Source: Dysgonomonas sp. ZJ279
GTDB taxonomy: Bacteria > Bacteroidota > Bacteroidia > Bacteroidales > Dysgonomonadaceae
DNA: 64,000 nt
Assembly (NCBI RefSeq): GCF_011039205.1
Contig: NZ_JAAKEL010000013.1
Span: 28,717 to 92,716 of the forward strand
Reading direction: 5' to 3'
The notes beneath the pieces were generated by a model. That model ran no database searches. It worked only from the letters and a program-made list of their open reading frames with translations, and was not told the DNA's origin. How positions within the stretch are numbered: position 1 is the stretch's first letter; the number at the start of each line of letters is the position of its first letter. Positions 8,796-17,840 of this stretch are shown here, one piece after another. The translations under genes and the position numbers were made by a program.

Positions 8796-10337
8796 ATGAA
8801 AAAGATTTGGAAAAACATTTCAACTTATGCTATGGTTGCGTTAGTGAGTATCGGTGCAACATATGGAATGTATCGCTTTATGGACGCTAAAGGTCATTAT
8901 AGCTCATCTGATATTTTCAGCTACGGCCAAGAATTCGATCAGCAAAATGTACATTTAGCCAGTTTAACAGCAGATGGATATCCTGACTTTACAAAAGCTG
9001 CCGAAAGCTCCATACACGCCGTAGTACATATAAAATCTACTGTAAAAAGCCAGGCAGCCGCTCAACCGCAAGGACGTCAGCGAATGATAGATCCTTTTGA
9101 ATACTTCTTTGGCTTCGGCGATAGAGGAGGCAATGACTTTCAATACGGCAACCCTCAGCCAAGCGTTGGTTTCGGTTCGGGTGTTATTATATCCAAAGAC
9201 GGATATATTATTACCAACAACCACGTAATCGATAAGGCTACCGAAATAGAAGTTACGCTTAATGACAATAGCAAACATAGTGCTAAACTTATTGGTGCAG
9301 ATCCAACAACTGATATCGCCCTATTAAAAATTGAAGGGAATGATTTCGCATACGTACCATTCGGCGATTCAGACAATCTTAAGGTTGGAGAATGGGTATT
9401 AGCTGTAGGAAACCCATTCAATTTGACATCGACCGTTACAGCCGGTATAGTTAGTGCCAAAGGACGTGGAGGTATAGGAGCAGGAGGTAAGAATGATATG
9501 ACAATACAATCGTTCATTCAAACTGATGCTGCAATTAACCCCGGTAATAGTGGTGGTGCATTAGTAAATACAAATGGACAGCTTATCGGTATCAATACAG
9601 CCATATATTCACAAACAGGTAATTTCGCAGGATATGGCTTTGCCGTACCTATTTCTATTGCAGGTAAAGTTGTGGCTGATATAAAAGAATACGGAGCAGT
9701 ACAACGTGCCGTTCTGGGAGTTATGATCAGTGATTTGTCGGTAGCAAAAGAAGCTACTCCTGAAAAAACTAAAAACCTGAAAATAAATGAAGGTGCTTAT
9801 GTTGGAGGGTTTGCAGAACACAGTCCGGCTAAGCAAGCAGGAATAGAAGAAGGCGATGTTATCATTGCTGTGAACGGAACTAAAGTGCGTAGTGTAGGCG
9901 AATTGCAAGACCAAGTAAATCGCTTCCGCCCTGGGGACAAAGTGAAAATCACAGTAAAACGTGGTGACGCAGATAAAACATTCGATGTCACTCTGAAAAA
10001 TAGCGACGGCAATACCTCTGTTGTGAAAAAAGGAGACGGATTAGCAACTGTAGGAGCAGCGTTCAAAGATTTATCTGCTGAAAAGAAAAAAGAATATGGC
10101 ATCAGCTATGGAGTTGAAGTTGCAGGAGTAGACAATAGTGGCAAGTTCAACAAAGAAGGAATCACTAAAGGCTTTATTATCCAAAAGATAAATAACCAAC
10201 CGGTTACTTCGCCAAGCGATGTGGAAAGTATAATTCAAGCAGCGGCTAACAGTCAGGATAAAGCCCTGTTTATCACAGGATTTTATCCGACTACCGGAGC
10301 AAGAAAATACTATGCAATTGATTTGAGTGAGAAATAA
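8796..10337 (+). CDS. htrA: Do-family periplasmic serine protease HtrA/DegP
   Basis: This 513-residue envelope protease/chaperone degrades misfolded periplasmic proteins. It has an N-terminal membrane/signal segment (residues 10-25) and a trypsin-like domain with the full catalytic triad: His143 in ITNNHVID, Asp173 in TTDIALLKI, and Ser252 in NPGNSGGALV. Two PDZ domains follow (about 310-395 and 420-505). The length and layout match DegP/DegQ-type proteins. It stands alone, with a TAnnTTTG element and an inverted repeat upstream and a hairpin terminator downstream, and is followed by rpoD. The assignment is firm. Confidence 0.97.
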   Translation: MKKIWKNISTYAMVALVSIGATYGMYRFMDAKGHYSSSDIFSYGQEFDQQNVHLASLTADGYPDFTKAAESSIHAVVHIKSTVKSQAAAQPQGRQRMIDPFEYFFGFGDRGGNDFQYGNPQPSVGFGSGVIISKDGYIITNNHVIDKATEIEVTLNDNSKHSAKLIGADPTTDIALLKIEGNDFAYVPFGDSDNLKVGEWVLAVGNPFNLTSTVTAGIVSAKGRGGIGAGGKNDMTIQSFIQTDAAINPGNSGGALVNTNGQLIGINTAIYSQTGNFAGYGFAVPISIAGKVVADIKEYGAVQRAVLGVMISDLSVAKEATPEKTKNLKINEGAYVGGFAEHSPAKQAGIEEGDVIIAVNGTKVRSVGELQDQVNRFRPGDKVKITVKRGDADKTFDVTLKNSDGNTSVVKKGDGLATVGAAFKDLSAEKKKEYGISYGVEVAGVDNSGKFNKEGITKGFIIQKINNQPVTSPSDVESIIQAAANSQDKALFITGFYPTTGARKYYAIDLSEK

Positions 10338-10358
10338 TGTTTTTTTAATATAAAATAG

Positions 10359-10391
10359 CGCTCAGGCTAAAACAATCAGAAGGCTTGAGCG
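10359..10391 (+). terminator. Hairpin terminator after htrA
   Basis: CGCTCAGGCT pairs with GGCTTGAGCG over 10 bp including G-U pairs. It is followed by a short T-rich stretch, making it a moderate intrinsic terminator. Confidence 0.6.
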
Positions 10392-10502
10392 TTATTTCAT
10401 TTAGTAACGATCAAGAAAAAGCTATCTCAAGAACATCTGTTAATTAAAATACCTAGTTAAATAAAAGGGGGCTGACACTGTCGTTCTTATTCAAAAATTC
10501 AC

Positions 10503-10510
10503 TATATTTG
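10503..10510 (+). promoter_or_regulatory. -7 element upstream of rpoD
   Basis: TATATTTG matches TAnnTTTG exactly, 38 bases before the rpoD ATG. No clear TTG box is found 19-20 bases upstream. Confidence 0.45.
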
Positions 10511-10547
10511 CAAACATTTTGGGATGCATAAAATTATATATCTATAG

Positions 10548-11408
10548 ATGAGGCAGTTAAAGATTACAAAGTCGATCACTAATCGCGAAAGTGCGTCGTT
10601 AGACAAGTACTTACAAGAAATTGGACGAGAAGACTTAATTACAGTTGAAGAAGAAGTTGAATTAGCTCAAGCTATCAAAAAGGGAGACAGGGCTGCTTTA
10701 GAGAAACTTACACGAGCAAATCTAAGATTTGTCGTTTCTGTTGCAAAACAATATCAGAACCAAGGATTAAGTTTACCCGATCTAATTAATGAGGGAAATT
10801 TAGGTCTGATAAAAGCCGCAGAAAAATTTGATGAGACAAGAGGTTTTAAATTTATCAGTTACGCAGTATGGTGGATTCGTCAATCTATTTTGCAAGCGTT
10901 AGCTGAACAATCTCGTATTGTACGTTTACCTCTCAATCAAGTAGGTTCTCTAAACAAAATCAGCAAAGCATTTTCTAAATTTGAACAAGAGAATGAGCGC
11001 AAACCTTCGGCTGAAGAGTTAGCCGAAAAACTGGATATTCCGGTTGACAAAATTTCGGACTCACTGAAAGTCTCGGGACGACACATTTCTATGGATGCTC
11101 CTTTCGTTGAAGGAGAAGACAACAGTCTATTGGATGTGCTTGTAAACGATGACGCTCCGATTGCCGACCGTTCGTTGATGAATGAATCGCTCCAACAAGA
11201 GATTGACAGAGCATTATCAACTTTGACAGAAAGAGAAAGTGAAATCATTAAGATGTTCTTTGGACTTGGGTATCAGGAAATGACCCTCGAAGAAATCGGT
11301 GATAAATTTCAATTAACACGAGAACGTGTACGTCAAATCAAGGAAAAGGCAATTAAACGTCTACGTCAAAATTCGCGAAGTAAACTATTGAAAAGCTATT
11401 TAGGCTAA
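10548..11408 (+). CDS. rpoD: RNA polymerase primary sigma factor RpoD
   Basis: At 286 residues this is the short primary sigma factor typical of Bacteroidota. It lacks most of region 1.1. Region 1.2 ([20 protein letters not shown]) is followed by region 2 with [20 protein letters not shown] and [19 protein letters not shown], region 3 around residues 140-200, and region 4 with the helix-turn-helix [20 protein letters not shown] near residue 250. This subunit would recognise the TTG/TAnnTTTG promoters seen through the window. It is a single-gene unit with a terminator. Confidence 0.97.
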   Translation: MRQLKITKSITNRESASLDKYLQEIGREDLITVEEEVELAQAIKKGDRAALEKLTRANLRFVVSVAKQYQNQGLSLPDLINEGNLGLIKAAEKFDETRGFKFISYAVWWIRQSILQALAEQSRIVRLPLNQVGSLNKISKAFSKFEQENERKPSAEELAEKLDIPVDKISDSLKVSGRHISMDAPFVEGEDNSLLDVLVNDDAPIADRSLMNESLQQEIDRALSTLTERESEIIKMFFGLGYQEMTLEEIGDKFQLTRERVRQIKEKAIKRLRQNSRSKLLKSYLG

Positions 11409-11430
11409 ATTTCAATTAGAAATAAACTGA

Positions 11431-11458
11431 AGAGTTGGAGAAATCCAGCTCTTTTTTT
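11431..11458 (+). terminator. Terminator between rpoD and DUF4294 gene
   Basis: A 9-bp stem (AGAGTTGGA / TCCAGCTCT) with a GAAA tetraloop is followed by seven T. It ends rpoD transcription and reaches into the end of the convergent gene. Confidence 0.85.
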
Positions 11459-12080
11459 ATTTAAAGTTATATGTGGTAGAGTAATAATAATCGACTGTCC
11501 CCTCCTCTATTTGTATCACAATATCTTCTATTGCTCTGTCTTTACCCAAAGGATCGTATTCCGTCTTTAAACTATTCCCAAAGATACCGGCAAAAGTATT
11601 ATAAACTCCGGCCTTAAAACTACCGACTAATGATTTTACAATATTATAGGATGATGTATTGCATTGTCTATCGATGAGTTTAATCAGTATCTTACCCTGA
11701 CTACGACTCATCTTCTTCATCTTGGGCTTATAGGTATCCATCATATGTTTTTGAACCACTTCAAGATGCTTTTGCTTAGCTTTTTCGTCAGGGATAGTCT
11801 GCATGTATTCATAAGTTTCAATAATAGAACCAGCTATCATTTTAGCATAAGGATAAGTTGCCTTTACATCTCTCACAAGCTTGGTATACTCTTCCCTATC
11901 TTTTTTGTTTTTAAACTTATATGGGGCAAATACATGTACAGGGCGTAATTGCACAACAGCGATAGTATCACCCTCATATATAGAGTACATATCCAGATAT
12001 GTTTTCACCCCCTCCTGCCCTTTCACCGTATTCCATGAAAAGATAAGCAATAGACACGATATAAATACTAATCGCTTCAT
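11457..12080 (-). CDS. DUF4294 domain secreted protein
   Basis: This 207-residue protein has an N-terminal signal peptide (MKRLVFISCLLLIFSWNTVKG). It matches the DUF4294 pattern known from Bacteroidota, with blocks such as RPVHVFAPYKFKNKKDREEY and LVRDVKATYPYAKMIAGSI. Its function is unknown; it is probably periplasmic. It is a single gene, convergent with rpoD, with its own TATATTTG element upstream. Confidence 0.85.
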   Translation of the reverse strand: MKRLVFISCLLLIFSWNTVKGQEGVKTYLDMYSIYEGDTIAVVQLRPVHVFAPYKFKNKKDREEYTKLVRDVKATYPYAKMIAGSIIETYEYMQTIPDEKAKQKHLEVVQKHMMDTYKPKMKKMSRSQGKILIKLIDRQCNTSSYNIVKSLVGSFKAGVYNTFAGIFGNSLKTEYDPLGKDRAIEDIVIQIEEGTVDYYYSTTYNFK

Positions 12081-12103
12081 ATTTAATATAGAAATTAAAC
12101 ACT

Positions 12104-12111
12104 CAAATATA
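12104..12111 (-). promoter_or_regulatory. -7 element upstream of DUF4294 gene
   Basis: The minus strand reads TATATTTG, an exact TAnnTTTG match 24 bases upstream of the ATG at 12080. The -33 region is not convincing. Confidence 0.45.
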
Positions 12112-12153
12112 CAAGAAAAAAATAACCAGAATAGAAGTTTTAGTAAATTTTAT

Positions 12154-13182
12154 CTAGCAGAATTTCTGCAACCTCGAAAAGAACTTATTACCTCTGAAAT
12201 AGAAATCAGCAAGTATGCTTTTAGGGTAAATAGTTTTAAGATTACTTTGGGTCGCCTTCTCTAAATTTTCTCTCCTAGCTAAAGTGTATGATTGCTTTAT
12301 CTGTCTAAATTCTTTATGAGCAGCGTGCACAGCTTTAGCATTAGGCATTTTACCCGTCAATGCATATTTCAATGCTGCAATGTAGTCCAATAATATTCGT
12401 TTATTTAATACTCTATCTATCGAATCTTCGGGAAGGTTCTTATAAAGCATCAATAAATTATTTCTAAAATTGAGAAAGGTTTTACGTGGGCTTTCTTCCG
12501 AAAGTGTAGCACCTCCTACATGATAAACCACAGATGATGGTATACAAACAATGCGTTTTCCTCGCGAGTTTAGCCGCCAACAAAGATCAATTTCTTCCAT
12601 GTGAGCGAAGAAAGTAGCATCAAACCCTCCCGCATCGAAAAAATCCCGGGCACGAATCACCATGCATGCACCTGTTGCCCATAGCACATCTGTTATAGTA
12701 TCGTACTGACCTTTATCTTGCTCTATTTCTCCAAATATGCGTCCTCTGCAAAAAGGATAGCCATATTTATCTAAAAAGCCTCCCGCTGCTCCTGCATATT
12801 CAAAATACGACTTATTTCTCTGTGCTAACAATTTAGGTTGAGCAGCAACAACATCTTCATTAACATCTAAAAAATCAACAATAGGCTGTAACCAGCCCTC
12901 TCCTACTTCCACATCGGAATTTAAGAGAACAAAATATTTGGCTTCAATCTGTTTCAATGATTGATTATAACCATCTGCATAGCCATAGTTTTCGGGTAAA
13001 ACGATTCGCCTTATTTGTGGGTAAGTCTCTTTAAGGAAACCAATAGAATTGTCTGTCGAGCAATTATCCGCAACAATAATCTCTACGTCATCCGACAGTG
13101 TATATTGAATAACCGACGGTAGAAACTGCTCTAACAATTTCACACCATTCCAATTTAATATTACAACTGCGGTTTTAATCAT
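12154..13182 (-). CDS. Family 2 glycosyltransferase
   Basis: This 342-residue GT-A fold transferase starts with VVILNWNGVKLLEQFLPSV and carries the nucleotide-binding DNCSTDNS near residue 57 and the DxD-like LLNSDVEVGEGW near residue 88. It also has HMEEIDLCWRLNSRGKRIVC near residue 195, the rhamnosyltransferase-like (WbbL type) pattern. The product probably builds a cell-surface glycan. Its ATG overlaps the stop of the acyltransferase gene by 4 bases, so it is the last gene of the mtaB operon. Confidence 0.92.
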   Translation of the reverse strand: MIKTAVVILNWNGVKLLEQFLPSVIQYTLSDDVEIIVADNCSTDNSIGFLKETYPQIRRIVLPENYGYADGYNQSLKQIEAKYFVLLNSDVEVGEGWLQPIVDFLDVNEDVVAAQPKLLAQRNKSYFEYAGAAGGFLDKYGYPFCRGRIFGEIEQDKGQYDTITDVLWATGACMVIRARDFFDAGGFDATFFAHMEEIDLCWRLNSRGKRIVCIPSSVVYHVGGATLSEESPRKTFLNFRNNLLMLYKNLPEDSIDRVLNKRILLDYIAALKYALTGKMPNAKAVHAAHKEFRQIKQSYTLARRENLEKATQSNLKTIYPKSILADFYFRGNKFFSRLQKFC

Positions 13183-14093
13183 CTATGTTGAATTGATTCT
13201 ACTTCCTGACGACTTCTTTTCCAGCGTTTATGTGTCCAAAGCCAATAGGCCGGATAACGAAGAATCGTTTTTTCCATTGCCCTGATATATCTTTCTGTTA
13301 TAACAAATTCGGGTTCATCCTGAGGCTTATCTGTTAACAAGCGGATAGTTGCTTTATAATATCCTCGTTTTAATTTCTGAACATCAAGATAAAAAACTAT
13401 AAATCCTGTTTTCTTAGCAATACGCTCCACACCCGTAAACACAGGAGTGTCCTGATTCAGAAAATTAGTCCAATAGTGAATATTATTAACCGATGGCGTC
13501 TGATCGGCCATAAAGCCTATCAGCATTTGCTTATTTTCCCTTTTCTTTTTGATGATAACCCTCAGTGTATCACTTTTGGGTATTCCTAACGAACCGAAAC
13601 GGCTTCGTATCTTAAGGAACAAATCATCAAAAGCTTTATTTTTAAGAGGTTTGTATATCTGTGCTAGAACCTCTCCATCTACAAAATTCAGATTGAGAGA
13701 TGGCACCCACTCCCAATTGGCATAATGCCCCATAAACAGCAAACCCGATTTGCCATTTTTCATGTATTCTTTCACCAGCCCAACATTCTCGAATTGTAAA
13801 CGTTTCTGCATTTCCTCATCGGAGATATGCAAAAGCTTAACTGTTTCAAAAAAATAATCGCAAAAATGATGATAAAACTCCTTTTCTATAACTAGACGCT
13901 CTTTCATCGTCTTGTCGGGAAAAGAACCTGCCAGATTCCGGCGTACAACCCTCTTTCTATATCCGACAATATTATATACAATAACATATAAAACATCAGA
14001 TAAGACATATAGGAACTTTAATGGAAGCAGGGCATGCAAATACATCCAAGCATATACAATATAATAAAGAATATTATTTAATAGTTTCTTCAT
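13179..14093 (-). CDS. LpxL/HtrB-like lysophospholipid acyltransferase
   Basis: This 304-residue protein of the lipid A late-acyltransferase family has an N-terminal membrane anchor (residues 8-42). The catalytic HX4E motif is His123 to Glu128 in MGHYANWEW, and a second block reads FMADQTPSVNNIHYWTNF. It should add a secondary acyl chain to lipid A or a related envelope lipid at the inner membrane. It overlaps by 4 bases both mtaB upstream and the glycosyltransferase downstream. Confidence 0.9.
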   Translation of the reverse strand: MKKLLNNILYYIVYAWMYLHALLPLKFLYVLSDVLYVIVYNIVGYRKRVVRRNLAGSFPDKTMKERLVIEKEFYHHFCDYFFETVKLLHISDEEMQKRLQFENVGLVKEYMKNGKSGLLFMGHYANWEWVPSLNLNFVDGEVLAQIYKPLKNKAFDDLFLKIRSRFGSLGIPKSDTLRVIIKKKRENKQMLIGFMADQTPSVNNIHYWTNFLNQDTPVFTGVERIAKKTGFIVFYLDVQKLKRGYYKATIRLLTDKPQDEPEFVITERYIRAMEKTILRYPAYWLWTHKRWKRSRQEVESIQHR

Positions 14094-15400
14094 TTTTCGA
14101 CTAGAGCTGTTTTTGCATTGTTGAAATTGCCTAAAGTTATAATTTTTATTTCATTTGCCTGATTTATATCGAAAGGGACTTCTACTTTCACATAATTTTC
14201 GGTAAAACCATACATAACATCATCATATTGTGCATGCTCTAATAAAACTTTGCGTTGGGTACCTTGCTGCGACTGATAAAAAGTTTGTAATTTCTGATCC
14301 GACAAATCCAATAGAATTTTACTGCGTGTATGCTTCGTTTTAGGATCAACCTCATGGTCGATCTTCAATGCTTGTGTATTCGGACGTTCAGAGTATGTAA
14401 AGACATGCAATTGTGAGAAGTCCAAACTTTCAAGAAATTGTCTTGCTTCTTCAAAATACTCGTCCGTTTCTCCACGAGTACCCACAATTACATCTACACC
14501 AATAAAAGCATCGGGTATAATTGATTTTATTTTCTCAACCTTATGACGGAACAAAGCTGTATCGTAGCGACGGCGCATCAATTTAAGTACCGCATCGGAA
14601 CCCGATTGTAATGGAATATGGAAATGGGGAGCAAATCGCTTAGAACTTGCAACAAAATCGATAATCTCGTCAGTCAGCAAATTCGGCTCAATTGAAGATA
14701 TCCGATAACGTTCAATACCTTCTACCTCATCTAGAGCTTTTACCAAGTCGAAGAACGTTTCCCCTGTTGTACGTCCAAAATCTCCGATGTTTACGCCTGT
14801 CAACACGATCTCTTTTCCTCCTTTAGCGACAACCTCCTGAGCTTGCTCCACTAAACTATCAATTGTTCCGTTACGGCTCCGCCCTCTAGCGAAAGGTATA
14901 GTACAAAACGAACAAAAATAATCGCACCCATCTTGCACCTTAAGAAAATAACGTGTTCTGTCGTCTTGCGAACAGGAAGGTACGAATGATTTTATATTAT
15001 TTGTTTTAGATGTATGTATTACACCTTTATCTTTTTTCTTTAGCTCGTCAAGATAAGCAACAACATCCAATTTCTGTTCCGATCCTAATACAATATCCAC
15101 CCCTTCTATGCCTGCAATATCTTCAGGTTTGAGCTGTGCGTAACAACCCGTTACAATCACATACGCGCCAGGGTTTTCTTTAATCATCTTTCGAACAGCC
15201 TGACGGCATTTCTTATCGGCCAATTCCGTTACCGAGCATGTATTTATTATACAAATATTAGCCACTTCCCCTTCTCTTGCCTTTCTTACACCTACGGAGT
15301 TCAATTGCTTTCCGATAGCAGATGTTTCAGCAAAGTTTAGTTTACAGCCGAGAGTGAGATAAGCAGCAAGCTTATTTTCAAATATAGAGTTATCAATCAT
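14090..15400 (-). CDS. mtaB: tRNA t6A37 methylthiotransferase MtaB
   Basis: This 436-residue radical-SAM enzyme converts t6A37 to ms2t6A37 in tRNA. The N-terminal UPF0004 domain begins YLTLGCKLNFAETSAIG and includes Cys19, Cys55 and Cys86 for one iron-sulfur cluster. The radical-SAM motif is Cys159, Cys163 and Cys166 in CDYFCSFCTIPFARGRSR. A C-terminal TRAM-like segment follows. The GCKLN sequence distinguishes MtaB from MiaB (GCQMN) and RimO. It is first in a three-gene overlapping operon. Confidence 0.94.
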   Translation of the reverse strand: MIDNSIFENKLAAYLTLGCKLNFAETSAIGKQLNSVGVRKAREGEVANICIINTCSVTELADKKCRQAVRKMIKENPGAYVIVTGCYAQLKPEDIAGIEGVDIVLGSEQKLDVVAYLDELKKKDKGVIHTSKTNNIKSFVPSCSQDDRTRYFLKVQDGCDYFCSFCTIPFARGRSRNGTIDSLVEQAQEVVAKGGKEIVLTGVNIGDFGRTTGETFFDLVKALDEVEGIERYRISSIEPNLLTDEIIDFVASSKRFAPHFHIPLQSGSDAVLKLMRRRYDTALFRHKVEKIKSIIPDAFIGVDVIVGTRGETDEYFEEARQFLESLDFSQLHVFTYSERPNTQALKIDHEVDPKTKHTRSKILLDLSDQKLQTFYQSQQGTQRKVLLEHAQYDDVMYGFTENYVKVEVPFDINQANEIKIITLGNFNNAKTALVEK

Positions 15401-15432
15401 TATTATGTATAGTCCTAAATAAATATTGAGTG

Positions 15433-15468
15433 GGGTAATGTGCAGTTATAATATATAAACCATTACCC
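15433..15468 (-). other. Stem-loop in the mtaB leader
   Basis: GGGTAATG (15433-15440) pairs perfectly with CATTACCC (15461-15468) around a 20-base AT-rich loop. On the minus strand it lies just downstream of the -7 element, so it would form near the 5' end of the mtaB transcript and may stabilise it. Confidence 0.4.
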
Positions 15469-15477
15469 AAAAGCCTA

Positions 15478-15485
15478 CAAAATTA
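15478..15485 (-). promoter_or_regulatory. -7 element upstream of mtaB operon
   Basis: The minus strand reads TAATTTTG, a match to TAnnTTTG, about 78 bases upstream of the mtaB ATG. A properly spaced TTG was not found. Confidence 0.4.
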
Positions 15486-15516
15486 CATAATTGTCTCAAC
15501 TTTACATAGAGAATAC

Positions 15517-15547
15517 TTGGAGATTATGTTAAGAGTATTTATTTTTG
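15517..15547 (+). promoter_or_regulatory. Bacteroidota-type promoter for acyl-CoA synthetase
   Basis: TTG at 15517-15519 is followed after 20 bases by TATTTTTG at 15540-15547. The TTG codon at 15545 lies inside the -7 element, so it cannot be the translation start; ATG 15575 is used instead. Confidence 0.6.
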
Positions 15548-15574
15548 CACAAATTCACTAAAAATGAGCAATCG

Positions 15575-17242
15575 ATGATCGATAAAAATTTTGTAAAACT
15601 TTACGAAGACAGCTTCAAATACAATTGGGATCTTCCGGCACTTTCCGACTATTCGGAACAAAGCACGCTTTATTATAAAGATCTTGCAAAAGAAATTGCA
15701 CGTGTCCATCTATTACTGAAAGGAGCAAATATAAAAACAGGAGATAAAATAGCGCTCATTGGCAAAAACAATATACCATGGTGCGTTAGTTATTTAGCTG
15801 TTATACACTATGGGGCTATCATAGTTCCTATATTACAGGATTTCCATGCTGACAATGTACAGCATATTATCAATCATTCGGAAGCAAAACTGTTATTTAC
15901 AGGCAACCAAATATGGGACAACCTCGATGAAGATCGATTGCCACTGATAAGAGGTGTATTTTCAGTAAATGATCTCAAATTTAATTGTTTGTATGAACAA
16001 AAAGGCGAAAGACTATCATCTATAGCCTCCTCTCTTGAGAGCCTTATGGCAGAAAAGTATCTGAGTGGCTATTCTCAAGGTGATGTGAAATACGCAGAGG
16101 TGGATAATTCGGAGGTTGTTCTCATTAATTATACATCAGGCACTACGGGCTTCAGCAAAGGAGTTATGCTGACAGCAAATAATCTGGCGGGAAATATAAC
16201 TCATGCTCATTATCTACAACTTCTCTTTAGAGGACAAAACATTGTATCCTTCCTTCCTTTAGCCCATGCATACGGATGCGCATTCGAGTTTTTATACTCG
16301 CTGAGCGAAGGTTCACACACAACATTACTAGGCAAAACTCCATCACCCAAGATTCTCACCCAAGCCTTTGCGGATGTAAAACCAAATCTCATTATTTCTG
16401 TTCCACTTGTTATAGAAAAAATATACAAAAAAGCCATTCTTCCCAAAATAGAAAAACCAGCCATAAAAGCTGCATTAAAAATACCAATCCTCAAAGATCG
16501 GGTATATGCTAAAATCAGGCAAGGACTAATGGACGCACTTGGCGGTAACTTCCACGAAGTAATAATTGGTGGTGCTGCACTGAACAAAGAAGTTGAAGCG
16601 TTCTTACATAAAATTAAGTTTCCTTTCACCGTAGGTTATGGCATGACCGAATGCGGACCTTTAATTTCTTACGATCATAATTATGATTTTATCCCCACTT
16701 CGTGTGGCAAGGTATTAGATAATATAATGGAAGTAAGGATAGATTCTGCCGATCCATATAATATTGTAGGCGAGATTCAGGTAAGAGGAGAAAATGTAAT
16801 GAAAGGTTATTATAAAAATGAAGAGGCGACCAAAGCTGCATTTACGGAGGATGGTTGGCTTAAAACAGGTGATTTGGGAACAATAGACCGCGACAATCGT
16901 ATATTTATCAGAGGCCGGTGTAAAACGATGCTACTTGGACCTAGCGGACAAAATATATTTCCGGAAGAAATAGAAGCAAGACTGAACAACATGCCATTCG
17001 TTATGGAAAGCCTTGTTGTGGAACGAAGCGGTAAATTAGTAGCACTTATTCACCCTGATTATGAATCGATGGATTCAGCTCAAATAGAACAAAATATGCT
17101 TCCTGAGATAATGGAAGAAAATAAACGCACTTTGAACAAATTACTAGCCAGCTACGAAAATATAGCATCAGTACAAATATATGCCAGTGAATTTGAGAAG
17201 ACCCCAAAGAAAAGTATTAAGCGATATTTATATGAAAACTAG
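15575..17242 (+). CDS. AMP-forming long-chain acyl-CoA synthetase family protein
   Basis: This 555-residue member of the ANL adenylating superfamily activates a carboxylate, probably a fatty acid, to acyl-AMP and then acyl-CoA. The P-loop is INYTSGTTGFSKGVMLTANN, followed by VGYGMTECGPLISY (A5), GEIQVRGENVMKGYYKNEEA, and the hinge region with DGWLKTGDLGTI and FIRGRCKTM. The C-terminal catalytic Lys lies in KTPKKSIKRYLY. Start ATG 15575 is chosen because the earlier TTG overlaps the promoter. It is a single-gene unit, divergent from mtaB. Chain-length preference cannot be read. Confidence 0.92.
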   Translation: MIDKNFVKLYEDSFKYNWDLPALSDYSEQSTLYYKDLAKEIARVHLLLKGANIKTGDKIALIGKNNIPWCVSYLAVIHYGAIIVPILQDFHADNVQHIINHSEAKLLFTGNQIWDNLDEDRLPLIRGVFSVNDLKFNCLYEQKGERLSSIASSLESLMAEKYLSGYSQGDVKYAEVDNSEVVLINYTSGTTGFSKGVMLTANNLAGNITHAHYLQLLFRGQNIVSFLPLAHAYGCAFEFLYSLSEGSHTTLLGKTPSPKILTQAFADVKPNLIISVPLVIEKIYKKAILPKIEKPAIKAALKIPILKDRVYAKIRQGLMDALGGNFHEVIIGGAALNKEVEAFLHKIKFPFTVGYGMTECGPLISYDHNYDFIPTSCGKVLDNIMEVRIDSADPYNIVGEIQVRGENVMKGYYKNEEATKAAFTEDGWLKTGDLGTIDRDNRIFIRGRCKTMLLGPSGQNIFPEEIEARLNNMPFVMESLVVERSGKLVALIHPDYESMDSAQIEQNMLPEIMEENKRTLNKLLASYENIASVQIYASEFEKTPKKSIKRYLYEN

Positions 17243-17326
17243 GGCTTCTCAGAACTAAAATAAGAAAAAAAATAAAAAACATTAAAAAAAATACATTTGT
17301 GTTATATAACATATAATAAATATGTG

Positions 17327-17334
17327 TATATTTG
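17327..17334 (+). promoter_or_regulatory. -7 element upstream of small lipoprotein gene
   Basis: TATATTTG is an exact TAnnTTTG match, 62 bases before the ATG. Another match, TACATTTG, lies at 17292-17299, so two start sites are possible. Confidence 0.5.
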
Positions 17335-17396
17335 CATCGTGTTATCAATAAAATAACTCGAATACATTTACCGTTTAAGTTAAATAGAAAAGAAAA

Positions 17397-17615
17397 ATGA
17401 AAAAATTAGTATTATTCGCTGTTGCTGCTATCGCAATTACTTTCGCATCTTGTGGAAACAATGCTGCTCAAAACGCAGAAGAAGCTGCTAAAAAAACTGC
17501 TGATTCTCTAGCTGTTGAAGCTGCAAAACTTCAAGAAGCTGCTGCTGCTCAAAGCGATTCTTTAGTTAACGCTGCTGACTCTCTTGTACAAGAAGTTAAA
17601 GCTGAAGTTAAATAA
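17397..17615 (+). CDS. Small Ala-rich helical lipoprotein, Lpp-like architecture
   Basis: The 72-residue product has a type II signal peptide (MKKLVLFAVAAIAITFASC, lipidated Cys19) followed by 53 residues rich in Ala, Glu, Lys, Ser and Asp. The tripeptide DSL occurs at 36-38, 54-56 and 61-63, the last two exactly seven residues apart, as in a coiled coil. The chain ends in Lys72. This layout (lipid anchor, one helix of about 55 residues, C-terminal Lys) resembles Braun's lipoprotein, but no sequence homology was established. Strong promoter elements and a good terminator suggest an abundant single-gene transcript. The function is unknown. Confidence 0.85.
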   Translation: MKKLVLFAVAAIAITFASCGNNAAQNAEEAAKKTADSLAVEAAKLQEAAAAQSDSLVNAADSLVQEVKAEVK

Positions 17616-17642
17616 TAGAAGCAAAACAGCCTTAATGGTTAT

Positions 17643-17674
17643 AACCTGTATGAGTTACTCATATAGGTTTTTTT
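17643..17674 (+). terminator. Terminator after small lipoprotein gene
   Basis: A 12-bp stem (AACCTGTATGAG / CTCATATAGGTT, one G-U) with a 3-base loop runs into a seven-T tract: a strong intrinsic terminator. Confidence 0.85.
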
Positions 17675-17840
17675 AATTTATACAAAACCATTCAATGCCA
17701 ATATTCGTTGTATTTGAACAGACTTTACAAATATTCAGATAAAAAATAACTACCTTTACATAAAGATTGGCTATCGTCAAGTCAGTAGCTCAGAACAAAC
17801 TCGTAAGCACAAAACATTCTAACAAATTATTATTTATTTA

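Noticed and set aside
17675..17840. JUMPstart/ops-like or UpxY-type antitermination leader before the glycan locus
   Set aside because: No GGCGGTAGC-like core and no antiterminator gene were found.
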